Notes: a model not told the origin generated them from the letters alone. A stretch of DNA of 64,000 bases from Saccharothrix australiensis (GCF_003634935.1 NZ_RBXO01000001.1:4303501-4367500), one strand, 5' to 3'. Positions 33,301 through 41,784 are shown, numbered from the stretch's first letter. Translations and numbers: made by a program.

Positions 33301-33536
33301 GCACGCGTCCTTGGCCCGCCTACGTGGACGAGTTCCCCGTCCGCCGTCCGCACCTCCAGCGGGCCGAGGAGGTTGTACTGGGTGGTGTGTTGGATTTGCC
33401 CGCTGTGTTGGATTTGCCCTCTGTGTTGGATTTGCCCTCCTTCGTCGGGCGGCTCGGCCGCCTGGGAGTCGGCGGCTCGCGGGGCGTTTCTTGTCGATCG
33501 AAAAGCGTGATCGACAAGAAACGCGCCACGAACCAC
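30381..33536 (-). CDS. AfsR/SARP-type regulator (SARP1), N-terminus embedded in a repeat array
   Basis: Large regulator whose family-like part begins QYNLLGPLEVRTADG at 33380: winged-helix DNA-binding domain, BTAD helical domain, NB-ARC/AAA ATPase (VTVVGPGGTGKTRLAIEF, VLDNCEHV), then TPR-like repeats to the end, about 1000 residues. No ATG, GTG or TTG lies at the expected start; the open frame continues upstream through 18-bp repeats coding QIQH(R/S)G into a 129-bp hairpin repeat. The nearest in-frame GTG upstream is 33536, used here, which would add about 52 repeat-coded residues. A non-canonical start near 33390 is the alternative. The AfsR family activates secondary metabolism. Confidence 0.8.
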   Translation of the reverse strand: MVRGAFLVDHAFRSTRNAPRAADSQAAEPPDEGGQIQHRGQIQHSGQIQHTTQYNLLGPLEVRTADGELVHVGGPRTRAVLVMLLATPNRVVPLARLIAGQYGDDPPAGAANAVQAQVSRLRRALGGLVGFVGDGYRIAVEPEDVDAHVFERLARDGRRLLSAGRAAEAAGVLREALALWRGAAVADLPHGAAEVARLEELRLAATEDLVDAELAASGESPVPRLRALVERHPLRERFREQLVRALHADGRTAEALAEFDRARRLLADELGVGPAPGLAAAHLAVLRAEQPAPPARRRPPAQLTSFVGRADELARLAAERARLVTVVGPGGTGKTRLAIEFTAGRDACFADLSAVGTGDAVPSAVLAALGLRGSGFRADAVDPVERLVAALDREPLLVLDNCEHVVADVAALVRAVLGRCPRLRVLATSREPLGLTGEALLPLEPLPTAAPDRSPAEALESPAVRLFADRAAAVRPGFAVDHDTVGAVVEVCAALDGLPLAIELAAARLRQFTAAEIAGRLAGHGRFRLLSRGDRTAAERHRTLHAVIAWSWDLLGARERVLARRFSVFVGGATAAAATEVCGEDEDVLADLVDRSLVRVVDGRYRMLDTIRLFCAERLAEAGEEAELRGRHVAHHLALARRADPHLRGAHQLTWLARLAAEHDNLLAALRWADRGTGMRLVASLAAYWWLSGTRGQVGEAAAALLDGDVPAGLEEEYVSCVVHARPRPAPAHWDRARRLVAAGEVRYPFGLVLWGMAAGPPDDGAADLGGLPGDDPWNAALGLLSSALLAVLGGAVADGERGMREALDAFRALGERWGAAQALDWLARIAGWRGDWAAAHERWATALDLYEQLGATEECAELHCHRGRCLVRQGDLAAAHAAFTRAAELFARPAAEALLGLGEVARLRGDLRTAADLLDRARAEEGGAEWMSARALTAAGRLAEAAGDAAEAARRHDRAVAVVWTPVLAVELAAAVEGRAGAALAAGEGDRAALLLGVAVALRGPAEAGDPDVARVAAGARELIGAEAFGAAYARGAAMTAEQALTAAAL

Positions 33537-33540
33537 CGAC
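33468..33540 (-). ncRNA. Structured RNA hairpin 1 of the array (31 bp)
   Basis: On the minus strand GTCGGTGGTTCGTGG pairs with CCGCGAGCCGCCGAC (12 Watson-Crick pairs and 3 G-U), then one C-C mismatch, then a perfect 16-bp stem GCGTTTCTTGTCGATC / GATCGACAAGAAACGC closes the 9-base loop ACGCTTTTC. The G-U pairs exist only in the minus-strand transcript, the same direction as both flanking SARP genes. Expression is not shown by sequence alone. Confidence 0.6.
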
Positions 33541-33597
33541 GCGGCCTCGCTGTGTTGGATTTGCCCTCCTTCGTCGGGCGGGCTCGGCCGCCATTGG

Positions 33598-33670
33598 GTC
33601 GGCGGCTCGCGGGGCGGGTTGCACCGATCGAAAAGCATGATCGGCACAACCCGCGCCACGAACCACCGAC
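33598..33670 (-). ncRNA. Structured RNA hairpin 2 of the array, covarying with hairpin 1
   Basis: The outer 15-bp stem is identical to hairpin 1. The inner stem is different in sequence but still paired: GCGGGTTG / CAACCCGC, a CA/CA internal loop, then CCGATC / GATCGG. Five positions of the inner stem changed on both sides relative to hairpin 1. The loop ATGCTTTTC differs by one base. Paired changes with a conserved loop are the signature of selection on structure. Confidence 0.6.
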
Positions 33671-33784
33671 GCGGCCTCGCGGGGTTGGATCTGCCCGACT
33701 CCGTCGGGCGGCTCGGCCGCCATTGGGTCGGCGGCTCGCGGGGGGCGGGTGCGAGAGGCGGCCTGTTGGTCGTTGGTGAGCGGA

Positions 33785-36541
33785 TCATGTGGAGGGGGCG
33801 TCGCTTTCGTGGTCCAGGGTGGCCAGGCGCTGTCGCACCGCGTCAGCCTCCTGCGCGCGCTGTTGCGACCGGTACAGCGATTCGGCTTCCTGCCAGGTCG
33901 TGCGGGCCTCGTCGGTGCGTCCCAGGGCGAGCAGCGACTCGGCCAGCCGGTCGAGCGTGTTGACGGCCTGGTAGGTGTTGTCCACCGCCCGGTAGAGGTC
34001 GACGGCCGCCGCGAAGTGGCGCACCGCGTCCTCGTGCGCACCGGTCCGGTGGTCGATGAAGCCGAGGCTGTCGAGGGTGTCGGCCTCGCCCTCGCGGTCG
34101 CCGTGCGCGCGTTGCAGGGTCAGCGCCGCCCGGCAGTGCTCACGGGCGAAGTCGTGGCGGCCCAGCTGCGCCGCGCACCAGCCGACGGCGTTGAGCGTGT
34201 CCGCCTGCCACGCCGGGTTGCCCAGGGTGCGGTGGATCTCCAGGGCGCGCATGGCGTGCTCCAGGGCGCGTTCGTGGTCGTCCGCCTGCACCCACGACCA
34301 GGTCAGCGCGTGGTGGGTGTGCGCCTGGTCGGCGCGCGCGCCCGTCTCCTCCGCCAACGCCAGCGCCTGGTACAGGTGGCGCATCGCCTCCTCCGGCCGG
34401 TCGACGTCGGCACTGGCCCGGCCCAGCATGCGGTGCGCCAGGAGCTGCGCGGCCGGGTCGCCCAGGCGCTGTGCCGCCGCCAGCCCGGCCCGCCACAGCG
34501 CCCACTGGTCGTGCCGGTTGCCGCGGCGGAAGTGGTAGGTGTTCATCGCCCACGCCAGTTGCCACACCACCCGGTGCCGACCGCCGGCCGCGGCGGCGTC
34601 GACGGTCGCGAGCAGGTTCGCGTGCTCGGCGTCGAACCAGGCCAGCGCCGCCGCGTCGTCCGCGAGCGGCTGCGGCCGGCTGCCCGGTTCCGGTGGGTCG
34701 AGGTCGATCGGCGTCACGTAGGGGTGCAGCAGCAGGTTCCCGGCGTGCGCGGTGCGCAGGTAGAAGTCCGCCAGGCGGCGCAGCGCGGCGTCGACGTCGT
34801 GCCCGGCGGCCCGGTCGGCGGCGAACCGGCGGATCAGGTCGTGCATCCGGTACCGCCCCGCGCCGTCCCGCGCGACCAGCGACGCCTGCTCCAGCCCGCG
34901 CAGCAGCGCCCGCGTCCGGGCGCTCGGCAGGCCAGCGAGGCTCGCGGCGGCGGGCAGGCCGATGTCCGGTCCGGGCGCGGCGCCCAGCAGGGCGAACAGC
35001 CGCGCCTGGTCGGCGGTCAGCGCGCGGTACGACCAGGAGAACACGGCGGGCAGGCTCGCCGCCGGGTCGTCGTCGTCCAGCGCGCCGAGGCCGGACTCGC
35101 GCAGGTCCGCGACCAGCTCCGCGAGCGGCAGCCCGGCGACGGCGTGCGCGGCGACGATGCCCAGCGCCAGCGGGAACCCGCCGCACAGCCCGATCAGCTC
35201 GGCCACCGCGGCGGGTTCGGCGGCCACGCGGTCCGCGCCCAGGCGGTCCGCGAGCAGCGCCCGCGCCTCCGCGTCGGTGAGCACGTCCAGCGGCAGGTGG
35301 TGCGCCGAGTGGCCGGCGATCAGGCCGGTCAACCGGTTGCGGCTGGTCACCAGCACGGTGCAGCTGGCGCCGCCCGGCAGCAGGTCGGCGACCTGTGCGG
35401 TGTCCGCGGCGTTGTCCAGCACGATCAGCACCCGCTTGTCCGCCACCAGGCTGCGGAACAGGGCGGCCCGCGCGTGCGGGTCGACGGGCACCCTGGCCCG
35501 GTCCGCGCCGAGGGCGTCGAGGAAGCCGCGCAGCACCGCCTCGGTGGCGAGCGGCGCGCCGTCCGGGCTGAACCCGCGCAGGTCGGCGAACAGCTGCCCG
35601 TCCGGGAACCGGTCGAGGTGGCGGTGCGCCCAGTGCAACGCCAGCCACGTCTTCCCGATGCCGCCCGCGCCCGCGATCGCGGAGATCACCACCGTGCCGC
35701 CCGCCTGGTCGAGCGCGGCGTCGAGCCGGTCCAGCTCGTCGCGCCTGCCCACGAACGGCGCGGGCGGCGCGGGCAGCCCGCGCGGCACGGCGGCGGACGC
35801 CCGCGCGACGCCGCTCAGCGCCGGGTCGCCGGCCAGCACCCGCCGGTGCAGCTCCCGCAGCGCCGCGCCGGGCTCCACGCCCAGCTCGGCCACCAGCCGG
35901 GCGTGCACCCGCCGGTAGTGCTCCAGGGCGTCGGCGGCCCGACCGCCCCGGTACAGCGCGAGCATGTACTGCGCGGCCACCCGCTCGTCCAACGGGTGCT
36001 CGGCGGCACGGGCCGACAGCTCAGCCACCAGCCCCTCGCCCCGGCCCAGGCGCAGCAGCGCGTCGGTCAGCTCGCACTCGGCGCGCAACCGCTCCTGCCG
36101 CAACCGGTCGCGCTCGGCGGACGCCCAGTCGCCCTCCAGCCCGCCCAGCGGTTCGCCGCGCCACAGCTCCAGCGCCTCGGACAGCACCGCCGCGGTCCGC
36201 TCGTCACCACCGCCGGCGGCCCGCGCGCACAGCCTGCGGAACCGGTGCAGGTCCACCACGTCCTCGTCGGCGACCAGCGCGTACCCGCCCGCGCGCCGCT
36301 CCACGCGGACCTCCGCCGTGAGCTGCCGCAACCGGGACACGTAGCTGGACAGCGTGGCCCGCGCCCGCCGGGGCTGGTCCGCGCCCCAGACGCGCTCGGC
36401 CAGCCGGTCCGCGGACACGGCGCGGTTGAGGTCGACCGCCAGCGCGGCCAGCACGCACCGCTGCTTCGCCGGCCCCAGCTCGACGCGCTGCCCGCGCACG
36501 TGCGCCGTGACCTCGCCCAACAGGGCGATCCGAACCCCCAT
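33785..36541 (-). CDS. AfsR/SARP-type regulator (SARP2)
   Basis: Regulator of 918 residues with all AfsR modules: OmpR-like winged helix (residues 1-92, starting MGVRIALLGEVTAHVRG), BTAD domain (about 95-240), NB-ARC ATPase with P-loop GAGGIGKT (291-298) and LIVLDNAADTAQV, and C-terminal TPRs (LNAVGWCAAQLGRHDFAREH). ATG at 36541 with GGGAG upstream is chosen over the longer frame that begins in the repeated element. It lies upstream of SARP1 on the same strand; the hairpin array separates them, so processing or attenuation between the two is possible. The two are clearly different subfamilies, not a tandem duplication. Confidence 0.9.
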   Translation of the reverse strand: MGVRIALLGEVTAHVRGQRVELGPAKQRCVLAALAVDLNRAVSADRLAERVWGADQPRRARATLSSYVSRLRQLTAEVRVERRAGGYALVADEDVVDLHRFRRLCARAAGGGDERTAAVLSEALELWRGEPLGGLEGDWASAERDRLRQERLRAECELTDALLRLGRGEGLVAELSARAAEHPLDERVAAQYMLALYRGGRAADALEHYRRVHARLVAELGVEPGAALRELHRRVLAGDPALSGVARASAAVPRGLPAPPAPFVGRRDELDRLDAALDQAGGTVVISAIAGAGGIGKTWLALHWAHRHLDRFPDGQLFADLRGFSPDGAPLATEAVLRGFLDALGADRARVPVDPHARAALFRSLVADKRVLIVLDNAADTAQVADLLPGGASCTVLVTSRNRLTGLIAGHSAHHLPLDVLTDAEARALLADRLGADRVAAEPAAVAELIGLCGGFPLALGIVAAHAVAGLPLAELVADLRESGLGALDDDDPAASLPAVFSWSYRALTADQARLFALLGAAPGPDIGLPAAASLAGLPSARTRALLRGLEQASLVARDGAGRYRMHDLIRRFAADRAAGHDVDAALRRLADFYLRTAHAGNLLLHPYVTPIDLDPPEPGSRPQPLADDAAALAWFDAEHANLLATVDAAAAGGRHRVVWQLAWAMNTYHFRRGNRHDQWALWRAGLAAAQRLGDPAAQLLAHRMLGRASADVDRPEEAMRHLYQALALAEETGARADQAHTHHALTWSWVQADDHERALEHAMRALEIHRTLGNPAWQADTLNAVGWCAAQLGRHDFAREHCRAALTLQRAHGDREGEADTLDSLGFIDHRTGAHEDAVRHFAAAVDLYRAVDNTYQAVNTLDRLAESLLALGRTDEARTTWQEAESLYRSQQRAQEADAVRQRLATLDHESDAPST

Positions 36542-36968
36542 CACCACTCCCGGCCGCCGAGTGCCTCCGCCCGGACACCACCGGCCGCGCTGTCCCGCGC
36601 GACCGGCCGTGCCCGATCGCGCGCCCCAGGCTATGAAACCACCGAACCCGCGGTCCACTTCGAGTCTCCATGCATTCGCCATGCATTCTCTTGAAGCAAC
36701 GGGACCACGGCAGGGGAACCACGACGGCGAGGCGACCGGGGGCTACGCAGGTCTTGGACGGTCGTCGGGAACGCTACGCACAACGACCACCCCTTCGATC
36801 GGGTACGAATCCGCCGCGCGGATCTCCCATCTGTTTGACGTTGATCCGTCAGCGACCCCGCCCGGGGAGCCGCACTGCCCTAAGCCAACCGCCAGCAGCC
36901 ACCACCAGCCACCGCCAGCCACCGCCGGGGCCGCCGAACGACGGCCCCGACGGCCCTGGCGGCCCGCG
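36542..36968. other. Intergenic region with repeated element A
   Basis: About 430 bp between SARP2 (5' end) and kdpC (3' end), both on the minus strand. Most of it is element A (36661-36857), described separately; the rest holds the SARP2 promoter. No conserved protein is encoded. Confidence 0.6.
36661..36857 (+). repeat. kdp-flanking repeated element, copy A
   Basis: About 190 bp closely matching copy C in opposite orientation at the other side of the kdp locus, and more distantly copy B. Shared blocks include CAACGGGACCAC, TTGGACGGTCGTCGGGAACG (36754-36773) and a hairpin ATCCGC-CGC-GCGGAT near the end. GGCGACCG and CGGTCGTC bracket a further conserved loop. The outer edge contains GAGTCTCCATGCAT. 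Read on the minus strand it would be the leader of SARP2. The family is not recognised. Confidence 0.75.
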
Positions 36969-37502
36969 TCAGCCCAACGCCCTGTTGAGCGCCGTGACGT
37001 TGACGCCGGGCTCGCCCAGCACACCCGCCGCGCGCCCCTCGGTGTGCGCCGAGACCAGCGCCCGGACGCGGTCCTCCGCCAGCCCCCGCGCCCTGGCCAC
37101 GCGCGGCACCTGGAGGTCCGCGTACGCCGCGCTGATGTGCGGGTCGAGGCCGGACGCCGACGCCGTCACCGCGTCCTCGGGCACCCGGTCCGCCGGCACG
37201 CCCTCGCGCGCGGCGACGGCGGCCCGGCGCTCCGCGACCACCGCGTCCTGGCCGGCGTCGCGCTCGCCCTTGTTCGACCCGCCCGAGGCGGGCGGCGTCG
37301 CGGCGGACGGCCGGGTCCGGAACCACCGGTCGCCCTCCCGGTCCACGCCGACCAGCGCGGTGCCCACGGCCTCCGCGTTGGCGTGCAGCCCCGGCAGCCG
37401 GGACACGCCCCACACCGCCGCCGGGTACAGCACCCCGGTGAGCACGGTCAACGCCAGCAGGACGCGCAGTCCCGCCATCGCCTGCTTGCCGAAGTCGTCC
37501 AC
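36969..37502 (-). CDS. kdpC: K+-transporting ATPase subunit C
   Basis: KdpC, 177 residues: one N-terminal membrane helix (LRVLLALTVLTGVLYPAAVWGV) and an external domain with FRTRPSAA and DAVTASASGLDPHISAAYAD, the family hallmark (TxSGSxLDPHIS). It stabilises ATP binding and assembly of the KdpFABC high-affinity K+ pump. GTG at 37502 starts four bases after the kdpB stop; ATG at 37479 is an alternative. Last gene of the operon. The sensor kinase/regulator pair kdpDE is not in this window. Confidence 0.95.
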   Translation of the reverse strand: MDDFGKQAMAGLRVLLALTVLTGVLYPAAVWGVSRLPGLHANAEAVGTALVGVDREGDRWFRTRPSAATPPASGGSNKGERDAGQDAVVAERRAAVAAREGVPADRVPEDAVTASASGLDPHISAAYADLQVPRVARARGLAEDRVRALVSAHTEGRAAGVLGEPGVNVTALNRALG

Positions 37503-37506
37503 GGTG

Positions 37507-39561
37507 TCACCCGATCCCTGGGATGTGTCGCACGAGCAGGTCGATCAGCCAGATGCCGACGAACGGGGTCACGACCCCGCCGACGCCGTACACCAGCAGG
37601 TTGCGCCGCAGCAGCGCCGACGCGCCGGCCGGTGTGTACCGGACGCCCCGCAGCGCCAGCGGGATCAGCACCACGATGATCAGGGCGTTGAAGATCACCG
37701 CCGACAGGATCGCCGACTGCGGCGAACCCAGGCGCATGACGTCGAGCACGCCCAGCTGCGGGTGGATGGCCGCGAACATCGCGGGCAGGATCGCGAAGTA
37801 CTTCGCCAGGTCGTTGGCCACGCTGAAGGTCGTCAGCGCGCCGCGGGTGATCAACAGCTGCTTGCCGACCGCCACGATCTCGATCAGCTTGGTGGGGTCG
37901 GAATCCAGGTCCACCATGTTCCCGGCCTCCTTCGCGGCCGAGGTGCCGGTGTTCATGGCCACGCCCACGTCCGCCCGCGCGAGCGCCGGCGCGTCGTTGG
38001 TGCCGTCGCCGGTCATCGCCACGAGCCGGCCGCCCTCCTGCTCGCGCCGGATCAGCGCCAGCTTGTCCTCGGGTTTGGCCTCGGCGAGGTGGTCGTCCAC
38101 CCCGGCCTCCGCCGCGATCGCCCGAGCGGTCAGCGGGTTGTCACCGGTCACCATCACCGTGCGGATGCCCATCGCGCGCAGCTCGGCGAACCGCTCCCGC
38201 ATGCCGGGCTTCACCACGTCGGACAGCCGGATGACGCCCAGCACCACGTCGTCCACCGCGACCACCAGGGGCGTGCCGCCCTGCGCGGCGATCCCGTCCA
38301 CGACCTCGCGGACCGCCGGGTCCAGGGCGAACGCGCTCGCCGCGCCCTTGCGGACGCGCCGACCACCCAGGTCGACGCCGCTCACCCTGGTCTGCGCGGT
38401 GAACGGCACGAACTCGCCGTCCCGCTCCTCCTCCGCCGGCTCCGCCGCCCGGCCGTACCGGGACGCGCACAGCTCGACCACGCTGCGCCCCTCGGGGGTG
38501 TCGTCGGCGAGGCTCGACAGCCGCGCGGCGTCCACCAGGGCGTCCAGGTCCGCGCCGGGCGCCGGGATCAGCTCGGTGGCCCGCCGGTTGCCCCACGTGA
38601 TGGTGCCGGTCTTGTCCAGCAGCAGCGTGTCGACGTCGCCGGCCGCCTCGACCGCCTTGCCGGAGGTGGCCAGCACGTTGCGCTGCACGAGCCGGTCCAT
38701 GCCCGCGATGCCGATCGCCGACAGCAGCGCGCCGATGGTGGTCGGGATCAGGCACACCAGCAGCGCGGTCAGCACGATCACCGACTGCTCGCCGCCGGAG
38801 AAGACCGCGAACGGCTGCAACGCCAGGACCGCGAGCAGGAAGATGATCGTCAACGTGGACAGCAGGATGGTGAGCGCGACCTCGTTCGGCGTCTTCTGCC
38901 GCCGCGCGCCCTCCACCAGGGCGATCATGCGGTCCACGAAGGACTCGCCGGGCCGGGTGGTGATCCGCACGACGATCCGGTCGGACAGGACGGTCGTGCC
39001 GCCGGTCACCGCGCACCGGTCGCCACCGGACTCGCGGATCACCGGCGCGGACTCGCCCGTGATGGCCGACTCGTCCACGGTGGCGATGCCCTCGACCACG
39101 TCGCCGTCGCCGGGGATCACCTCGCCCGCCTCGACCACCACCAGGTCGCCGACCGCCAGCTCCGCGCCGGCGACGGTGCGGCCGTCGGCCAAGCGCGCGA
39201 CCGCGTCCTTCCTGGTCTGCCGCAACGAGTCGGCCTGCGCCTTGCCGCGCCCCTCGGCGACGGCCTCGGCGAGGTTCGCGAACAGCACCGTGGCCCACAG
39301 CCACAGCGCCACCGCGACGGTGAACGCGCTCGGGTCGGTGACCGCGAACACCGTGACCAGCAGCGAGCCCACCCACACCACGAACATGACGGGGTTGCGC
39401 GCCTGGTGGCGCGGGTCGCACTTGCGCAGCGCGTCCGGCAGCGACGTCAGCAGCTGCCGCGGGGTGAACGCCCCGGCCGCGACCCGGCGGGCCGGTGCGT
39501 GGGCGGACCGGTCGCCGGTCGCCGGGTCCGTCCCCTGTGGACGGTTGATGGTGTCGATCAC
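37507..39561 (-). CDS. kdpB: K+-transporting P-type ATPase subunit B
   Basis: Catalytic P-type ATPase subunit of 684 residues. The phosphorylation motif is DKTGT with D316; the actuator loop is TGES (168-171, where the Ser corresponds to the inhibitory phosphoserine site of E. coli KdpB); the nucleotide domain has the hinge motif [12 protein letters not shown]. Hydrolysis in KdpB drives K+ uptake through KdpA. GTG at 39561 overlaps the kdpA stop by four bases (GTGA), giving coupled translation. Length and motifs are fully normal, so the pump should work. Confidence 0.97.
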   Translation of the reverse strand: MIDTINRPQGTDPATGDRSAHAPARRVAAGAFTPRQLLTSLPDALRKCDPRHQARNPVMFVVWVGSLLVTVFAVTDPSAFTVAVALWLWATVLFANLAEAVAEGRGKAQADSLRQTRKDAVARLADGRTVAGAELAVGDLVVVEAGEVIPGDGDVVEGIATVDESAITGESAPVIRESGGDRCAVTGGTTVLSDRIVVRITTRPGESFVDRMIALVEGARRQKTPNEVALTILLSTLTIIFLLAVLALQPFAVFSGGEQSVIVLTALLVCLIPTTIGALLSAIGIAGMDRLVQRNVLATSGKAVEAAGDVDTLLLDKTGTITWGNRRATELIPAPGADLDALVDAARLSSLADDTPEGRSVVELCASRYGRAAEPAEEERDGEFVPFTAQTRVSGVDLGGRRVRKGAASAFALDPAVREVVDGIAAQGGTPLVVAVDDVVLGVIRLSDVVKPGMRERFAELRAMGIRTVMVTGDNPLTARAIAAEAGVDDHLAEAKPEDKLALIRREQEGGRLVAMTGDGTNDAPALARADVGVAMNTGTSAAKEAGNMVDLDSDPTKLIEIVAVGKQLLITRGALTTFSVANDLAKYFAILPAMFAAIHPQLGVLDVMRLGSPQSAILSAVIFNALIIVVLIPLALRGVRYTPAGASALLRRNLLVYGVGGVVTPFVGIWLIDLLVRHIPGIG

Positions 39562-41180
39562 AGCAGGGCCTCCGCGATGGGACCGAGGGCGAGAGCGGGC
39601 ACGAAGGTCAGCGCCGCGACCAGGACGATCGAGCCGGCCAGCAGGGTCGTGAACAGCGGACCCGTCGTCGGCAGCGTCCCGGCCGTGGCCGGCGTCCGGG
39701 GTTGGGCGGCGAGCGAACCGGCCAGGCACAGCACGGCGACGATCGGGACGAACCGACCCAGCGCCATGCACACGCCGAGCGACGCCTGGAACCAGTCGCC
39801 CGTGGCGGTGAGGCCGGCGAACGCGCTGCCGTTGTTGTTCGACGCCGACGCGTACGCGTAGAGGATCTCCGACAGCCCGTGCTCGCCGGAGTTGTTCAGC
39901 GCCTCGCGCGTGCCGGGCAGCAGGGCCGCGATGCCCGCGCCGACCAGCAGCACGGTCGGCATCGCCAGGATGGACACCGCCGCCGCCGTGACCTCCCGCC
40001 GCCCGAGCTTCTTGCCCAGGTACTCGGGGGTGCGGCCGACCATCAGGCCGGCGAGGAACAGCGCGATGACCGACATGACCAGGATGCTGTAGAGCCCGGT
40101 GCCGACACCGCCCGGCGTCATCTCGCCGAACAGCATGTTCAGCAGCGCGCCGCCGCCGCCCAGCCCCGTGTAGCTGTCGTGCGCCGAGTTCACCGCGCCG
40201 GTCGAGGTGGCCGTGGTGGTGTTCGCGAACAGCGCCGACGACGGGATGCCGAACCGGAGTTCCTTGCCCTCCAAGGGGCGCAGCCCGTGCGCCTCGGCGG
40301 TCCAGATCACGGCGAGCACCAGCCCCCAGAGCGCGCCCATCACGCCCAGCAGGGCGTACCCCTGCTTGCGGTCGCCGACCAGCGTGCCGAACGTCCGGGT
40401 CAGCGACACCGGGATGACCAGGATCAGGAAGACCTCGACCAGGTTCGACCAGCCGTTGGGGTTCTCGAACGGGTGGGCGGAGTTCGCGTTGAGGACGCCG
40501 CCGCCGTTCGTGCCCAGCTCCTTGATGGCCTCCTGGCTCGCGACCGGCGCGGTCGCGACCTGCCGACCGTCCACCGCGACACCGGGTTCGAGGCTCATCA
40601 CCACCCCGGTCGCCACCAGCACGATCGCGAACAGGAACGCCACGGGGAGCAGGATGCGGACGGTGCCGCGCACCAGGTCGACCCAGAAGTTGCCGAGCCG
40701 GTCGGCGCGGTGGCGGGTGAAACCGCGCACCAGGGCGACGGCCACCGCCATCCCGACCGCGCCGGACACGAAGTTCTGCACGGTGAGGCCGACCAGTTGG
40801 ACGGCGTGGCCCAGCGTCGCCTCCGGCACGTACGACTGCCAGTTCGTGTTCGTCACGAAGCTGACCGCGGTGTTGAACGCCATCGCCGGCGGCACCGCGC
40901 CCCGGTCGAAGTCGAGCGGCAGCAGCGGTTGCAGGCGCTGTAGGAGGTACAGCAGCACCACGCCCAGGAAGGAGAACGCGAGCACGCCGCGCGCATAAGT
41001 GCCCCACCGCTGCTCGGAGGCGGGGTCCACGCGCGCCACCCGGTACACGGCGCGCTCGACCGCCAGGTGCCGCGAACTGCTGTACACCCTGGCCATGTAG
41101 TCGCCGAACGGCCGGTGCACCGCGGCCAGCGCGACGAGGAGGACGCCGACCTGGACCAGGCCGGCCACGGTCGACGTCAT
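39558..41180 (-). CDS. kdpA: K+-transporting ATPase subunit A
   Basis: Channel-like K+-binding subunit of 540 residues with about ten membrane helices. Typical blocks are FGDYMARVY near the N-terminus, [12 protein letters not shown] and [18 protein letters not shown] (selectivity filter loops), and [10 protein letters not shown] near the C-terminus. The ATG overlaps the kdpF stop by one base (TGATG). It works with KdpB, KdpC and KdpF for K+ uptake at limiting potassium. Confidence 0.97.
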   Translation of the reverse strand: MTSTVAGLVQVGVLLVALAAVHRPFGDYMARVYSSSRHLAVERAVYRVARVDPASEQRWGTYARGVLAFSFLGVVLLYLLQRLQPLLPLDFDRGAVPPAMAFNTAVSFVTNTNWQSYVPEATLGHAVQLVGLTVQNFVSGAVGMAVAVALVRGFTRHRADRLGNFWVDLVRGTVRILLPVAFLFAIVLVATGVVMSLEPGVAVDGRQVATAPVASQEAIKELGTNGGGVLNANSAHPFENPNGWSNLVEVFLILVIPVSLTRTFGTLVGDRKQGYALLGVMGALWGLVLAVIWTAEAHGLRPLEGKELRFGIPSSALFANTTTATSTGAVNSAHDSYTGLGGGGALLNMLFGEMTPGGVGTGLYSILVMSVIALFLAGLMVGRTPEYLGKKLGRREVTAAAVSILAMPTVLLVGAGIAALLPGTREALNNSGEHGLSEILYAYASASNNNGSAFAGLTATGDWFQASLGVCMALGRFVPIVAVLCLAGSLAAQPRTPATAGTLPTTGPLFTTLLAGSIVLVAALTFVPALALGPIAEALL

Positions 41181-41281
41181 CAGAACTTCTCCGGACGGAT
41201 CAGTGCCACGAACAGGTAACCGATCAGCGCCAGGGCGAGCACGCCGGCGACGACGTTCGCCACCACACCGGTGCCGCTCAC
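41180..41281 (-). CDS. kdpF: K+-transporting ATPase subunit F
   Basis: KdpF, a 33-residue single-helix peptide that stabilises the pump. The translation starts GTG ([20 protein letters not shown]) and ends [13 protein letters not shown]; the closing LIRPEKF is the KdpF signature. Stop TGA overlaps the kdpA ATG, and its own GTG overlaps the stop of the preceding 27-residue peptide, so the whole chain is translationally coupled. Confidence 0.93.
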   Translation of the reverse strand: MSGTGVVANVVAGVLALALIGYLFVALIRPEKF

Positions 41282-41361
41282 AGCCGCTCCAGACCGCGCA
41301 CGGTCAGCGCCAGCAGCACGAATACACCGATCAGCAGCAACGCGTAGGCCAGGTCGGCCAT
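41278..41361 (-). CDS. 27-residue membrane peptide upstream of kdpF
   Basis: Tiny open frame ATG at 41361 with GGGAG upstream: it starts MADLAYALLLIGVFVLLALT and ends VRGLERL. One hydrophobic helix with an acidic start and basic end, so N-out/C-in is expected. Its TGA overlaps the kdpF GTG (GTGA). Position, coupling and a clean ribosome site argue that it is real and part of the Kdp transcript, perhaps a second small pump subunit or a translational coupler. I do not know a named family for it. Confidence 0.7.
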   Translation of the reverse strand: MADLAYALLLIGVFVLLALTVRGLERL

Positions 41362-41441
41362 GAACGCGCTCCCTTCCCGACTGGAACAGGCCCCCTTTGG
41401 GCCGTGTGACGCCGGAAAGGCTGCATCAGGAAGTAGGTGCT

Positions 41442-41478
41442 CTTGACACGCCTGACGTGCCCTTGACACCGGTGACCG
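41442..41478. promoter_or_regulatory. Helically phased repeats upstream of kdp (KdpE-type site?)
   Basis: CTTGACACGC-CTGACGTGCC-CTTGACACCG-GTGACCGG: related blocks every 10 bp, with CTTGACAC exact at 41442-41449 and 41462-41469. OmpR-class regulators such as KdpE bind direct repeats phased at one helix turn. The site is 80-120 bp before the first peptide of the kdp operon. Confidence 0.45.
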
Positions 41479-41614
41479 GCATCTTTACGGGACGTTGATG
41501 GCCGGGAGACTTGCCTCTCACTGGACCGTCCACCCAATCAGGGGGACGCGGCTACCGAGAGCAACGAGGACACTCGTGCCCTCCCAGGCCGCTCCAACGT
41601 TCTTCGAGCTTTTG

Positions 41615-41762
41615 AGGCAACGGGACCACAGCAGGGCAACCACGGACTCCACGCGCCCGGAAGCCTCCCAAGCCTTGGACGGTCGTCGGGAACGCCAAGC
41701 AAAGGGATCACCCTCAACGATGAGACCTTTGCTCGGTCGCGATCCCCCATCTGTTCGGCTTC
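41615..41762 (+). repeat. kdp-flanking repeated element, copy B (divergent)
   Basis: Shares CAACGGGACCAC, the 20-mer TTGGACGGTCGTCGGGAACG (41675-41694, exact match to copy A) and the terminal CCCATCTGTT with copy A, while the segments between have changed. The terminal hairpin of A (ATCCGC/GCGGAT) is replaced by GACC-TTTGCTC-GGTC, that is, different bases but still paired. Lies between the kdp promoter region and copy C. Confidence 0.7.
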
Positions 41763-41784
41763 GTGCAGCGGCACCGCTATCGGG

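Larger units (their letters stand above)
33386..33742. repeat. Composite tandem array: 18-bp x3 then 129/130-bp x2.5
   Basis: Three 18-bp copies of TGTGTTGGATTTGCCCxC start at 33386, 33404 and 33422; the third opens a 129-bp unit that repeats at 33551 and again, truncated, at 33681 (130 bp later). Unit frames are not kept between copies, so the array is not under coding constraint as a whole. Each complete unit contains a long hairpin; the third copy keeps only one arm (33728-33742). On the minus strand each unit ends in GAAGGAGGGCAAATCC, a perfect ribosome-site sequence. Confidence 0.9.

Noticed and set aside
33386..33742. CRISPR array or coding repeat
   Set aside because: Units are long, abut directly without unique spacers, no cas genes are present, and the 129/130-bp alternation breaks reading frame.
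37507..41007. A single 1166-residue open frame covering kdpB and most of kdpA antisense/alternate frame
   Set aside because: Only the part from the GTG at 39561 is KdpB; the upstream extension is the +1 shadow of kdpA.
41538..41774. 78-residue minus-strand frame across element B
   Set aside because: The homologous part of A and C is translated in other frames, so coding is not conserved.
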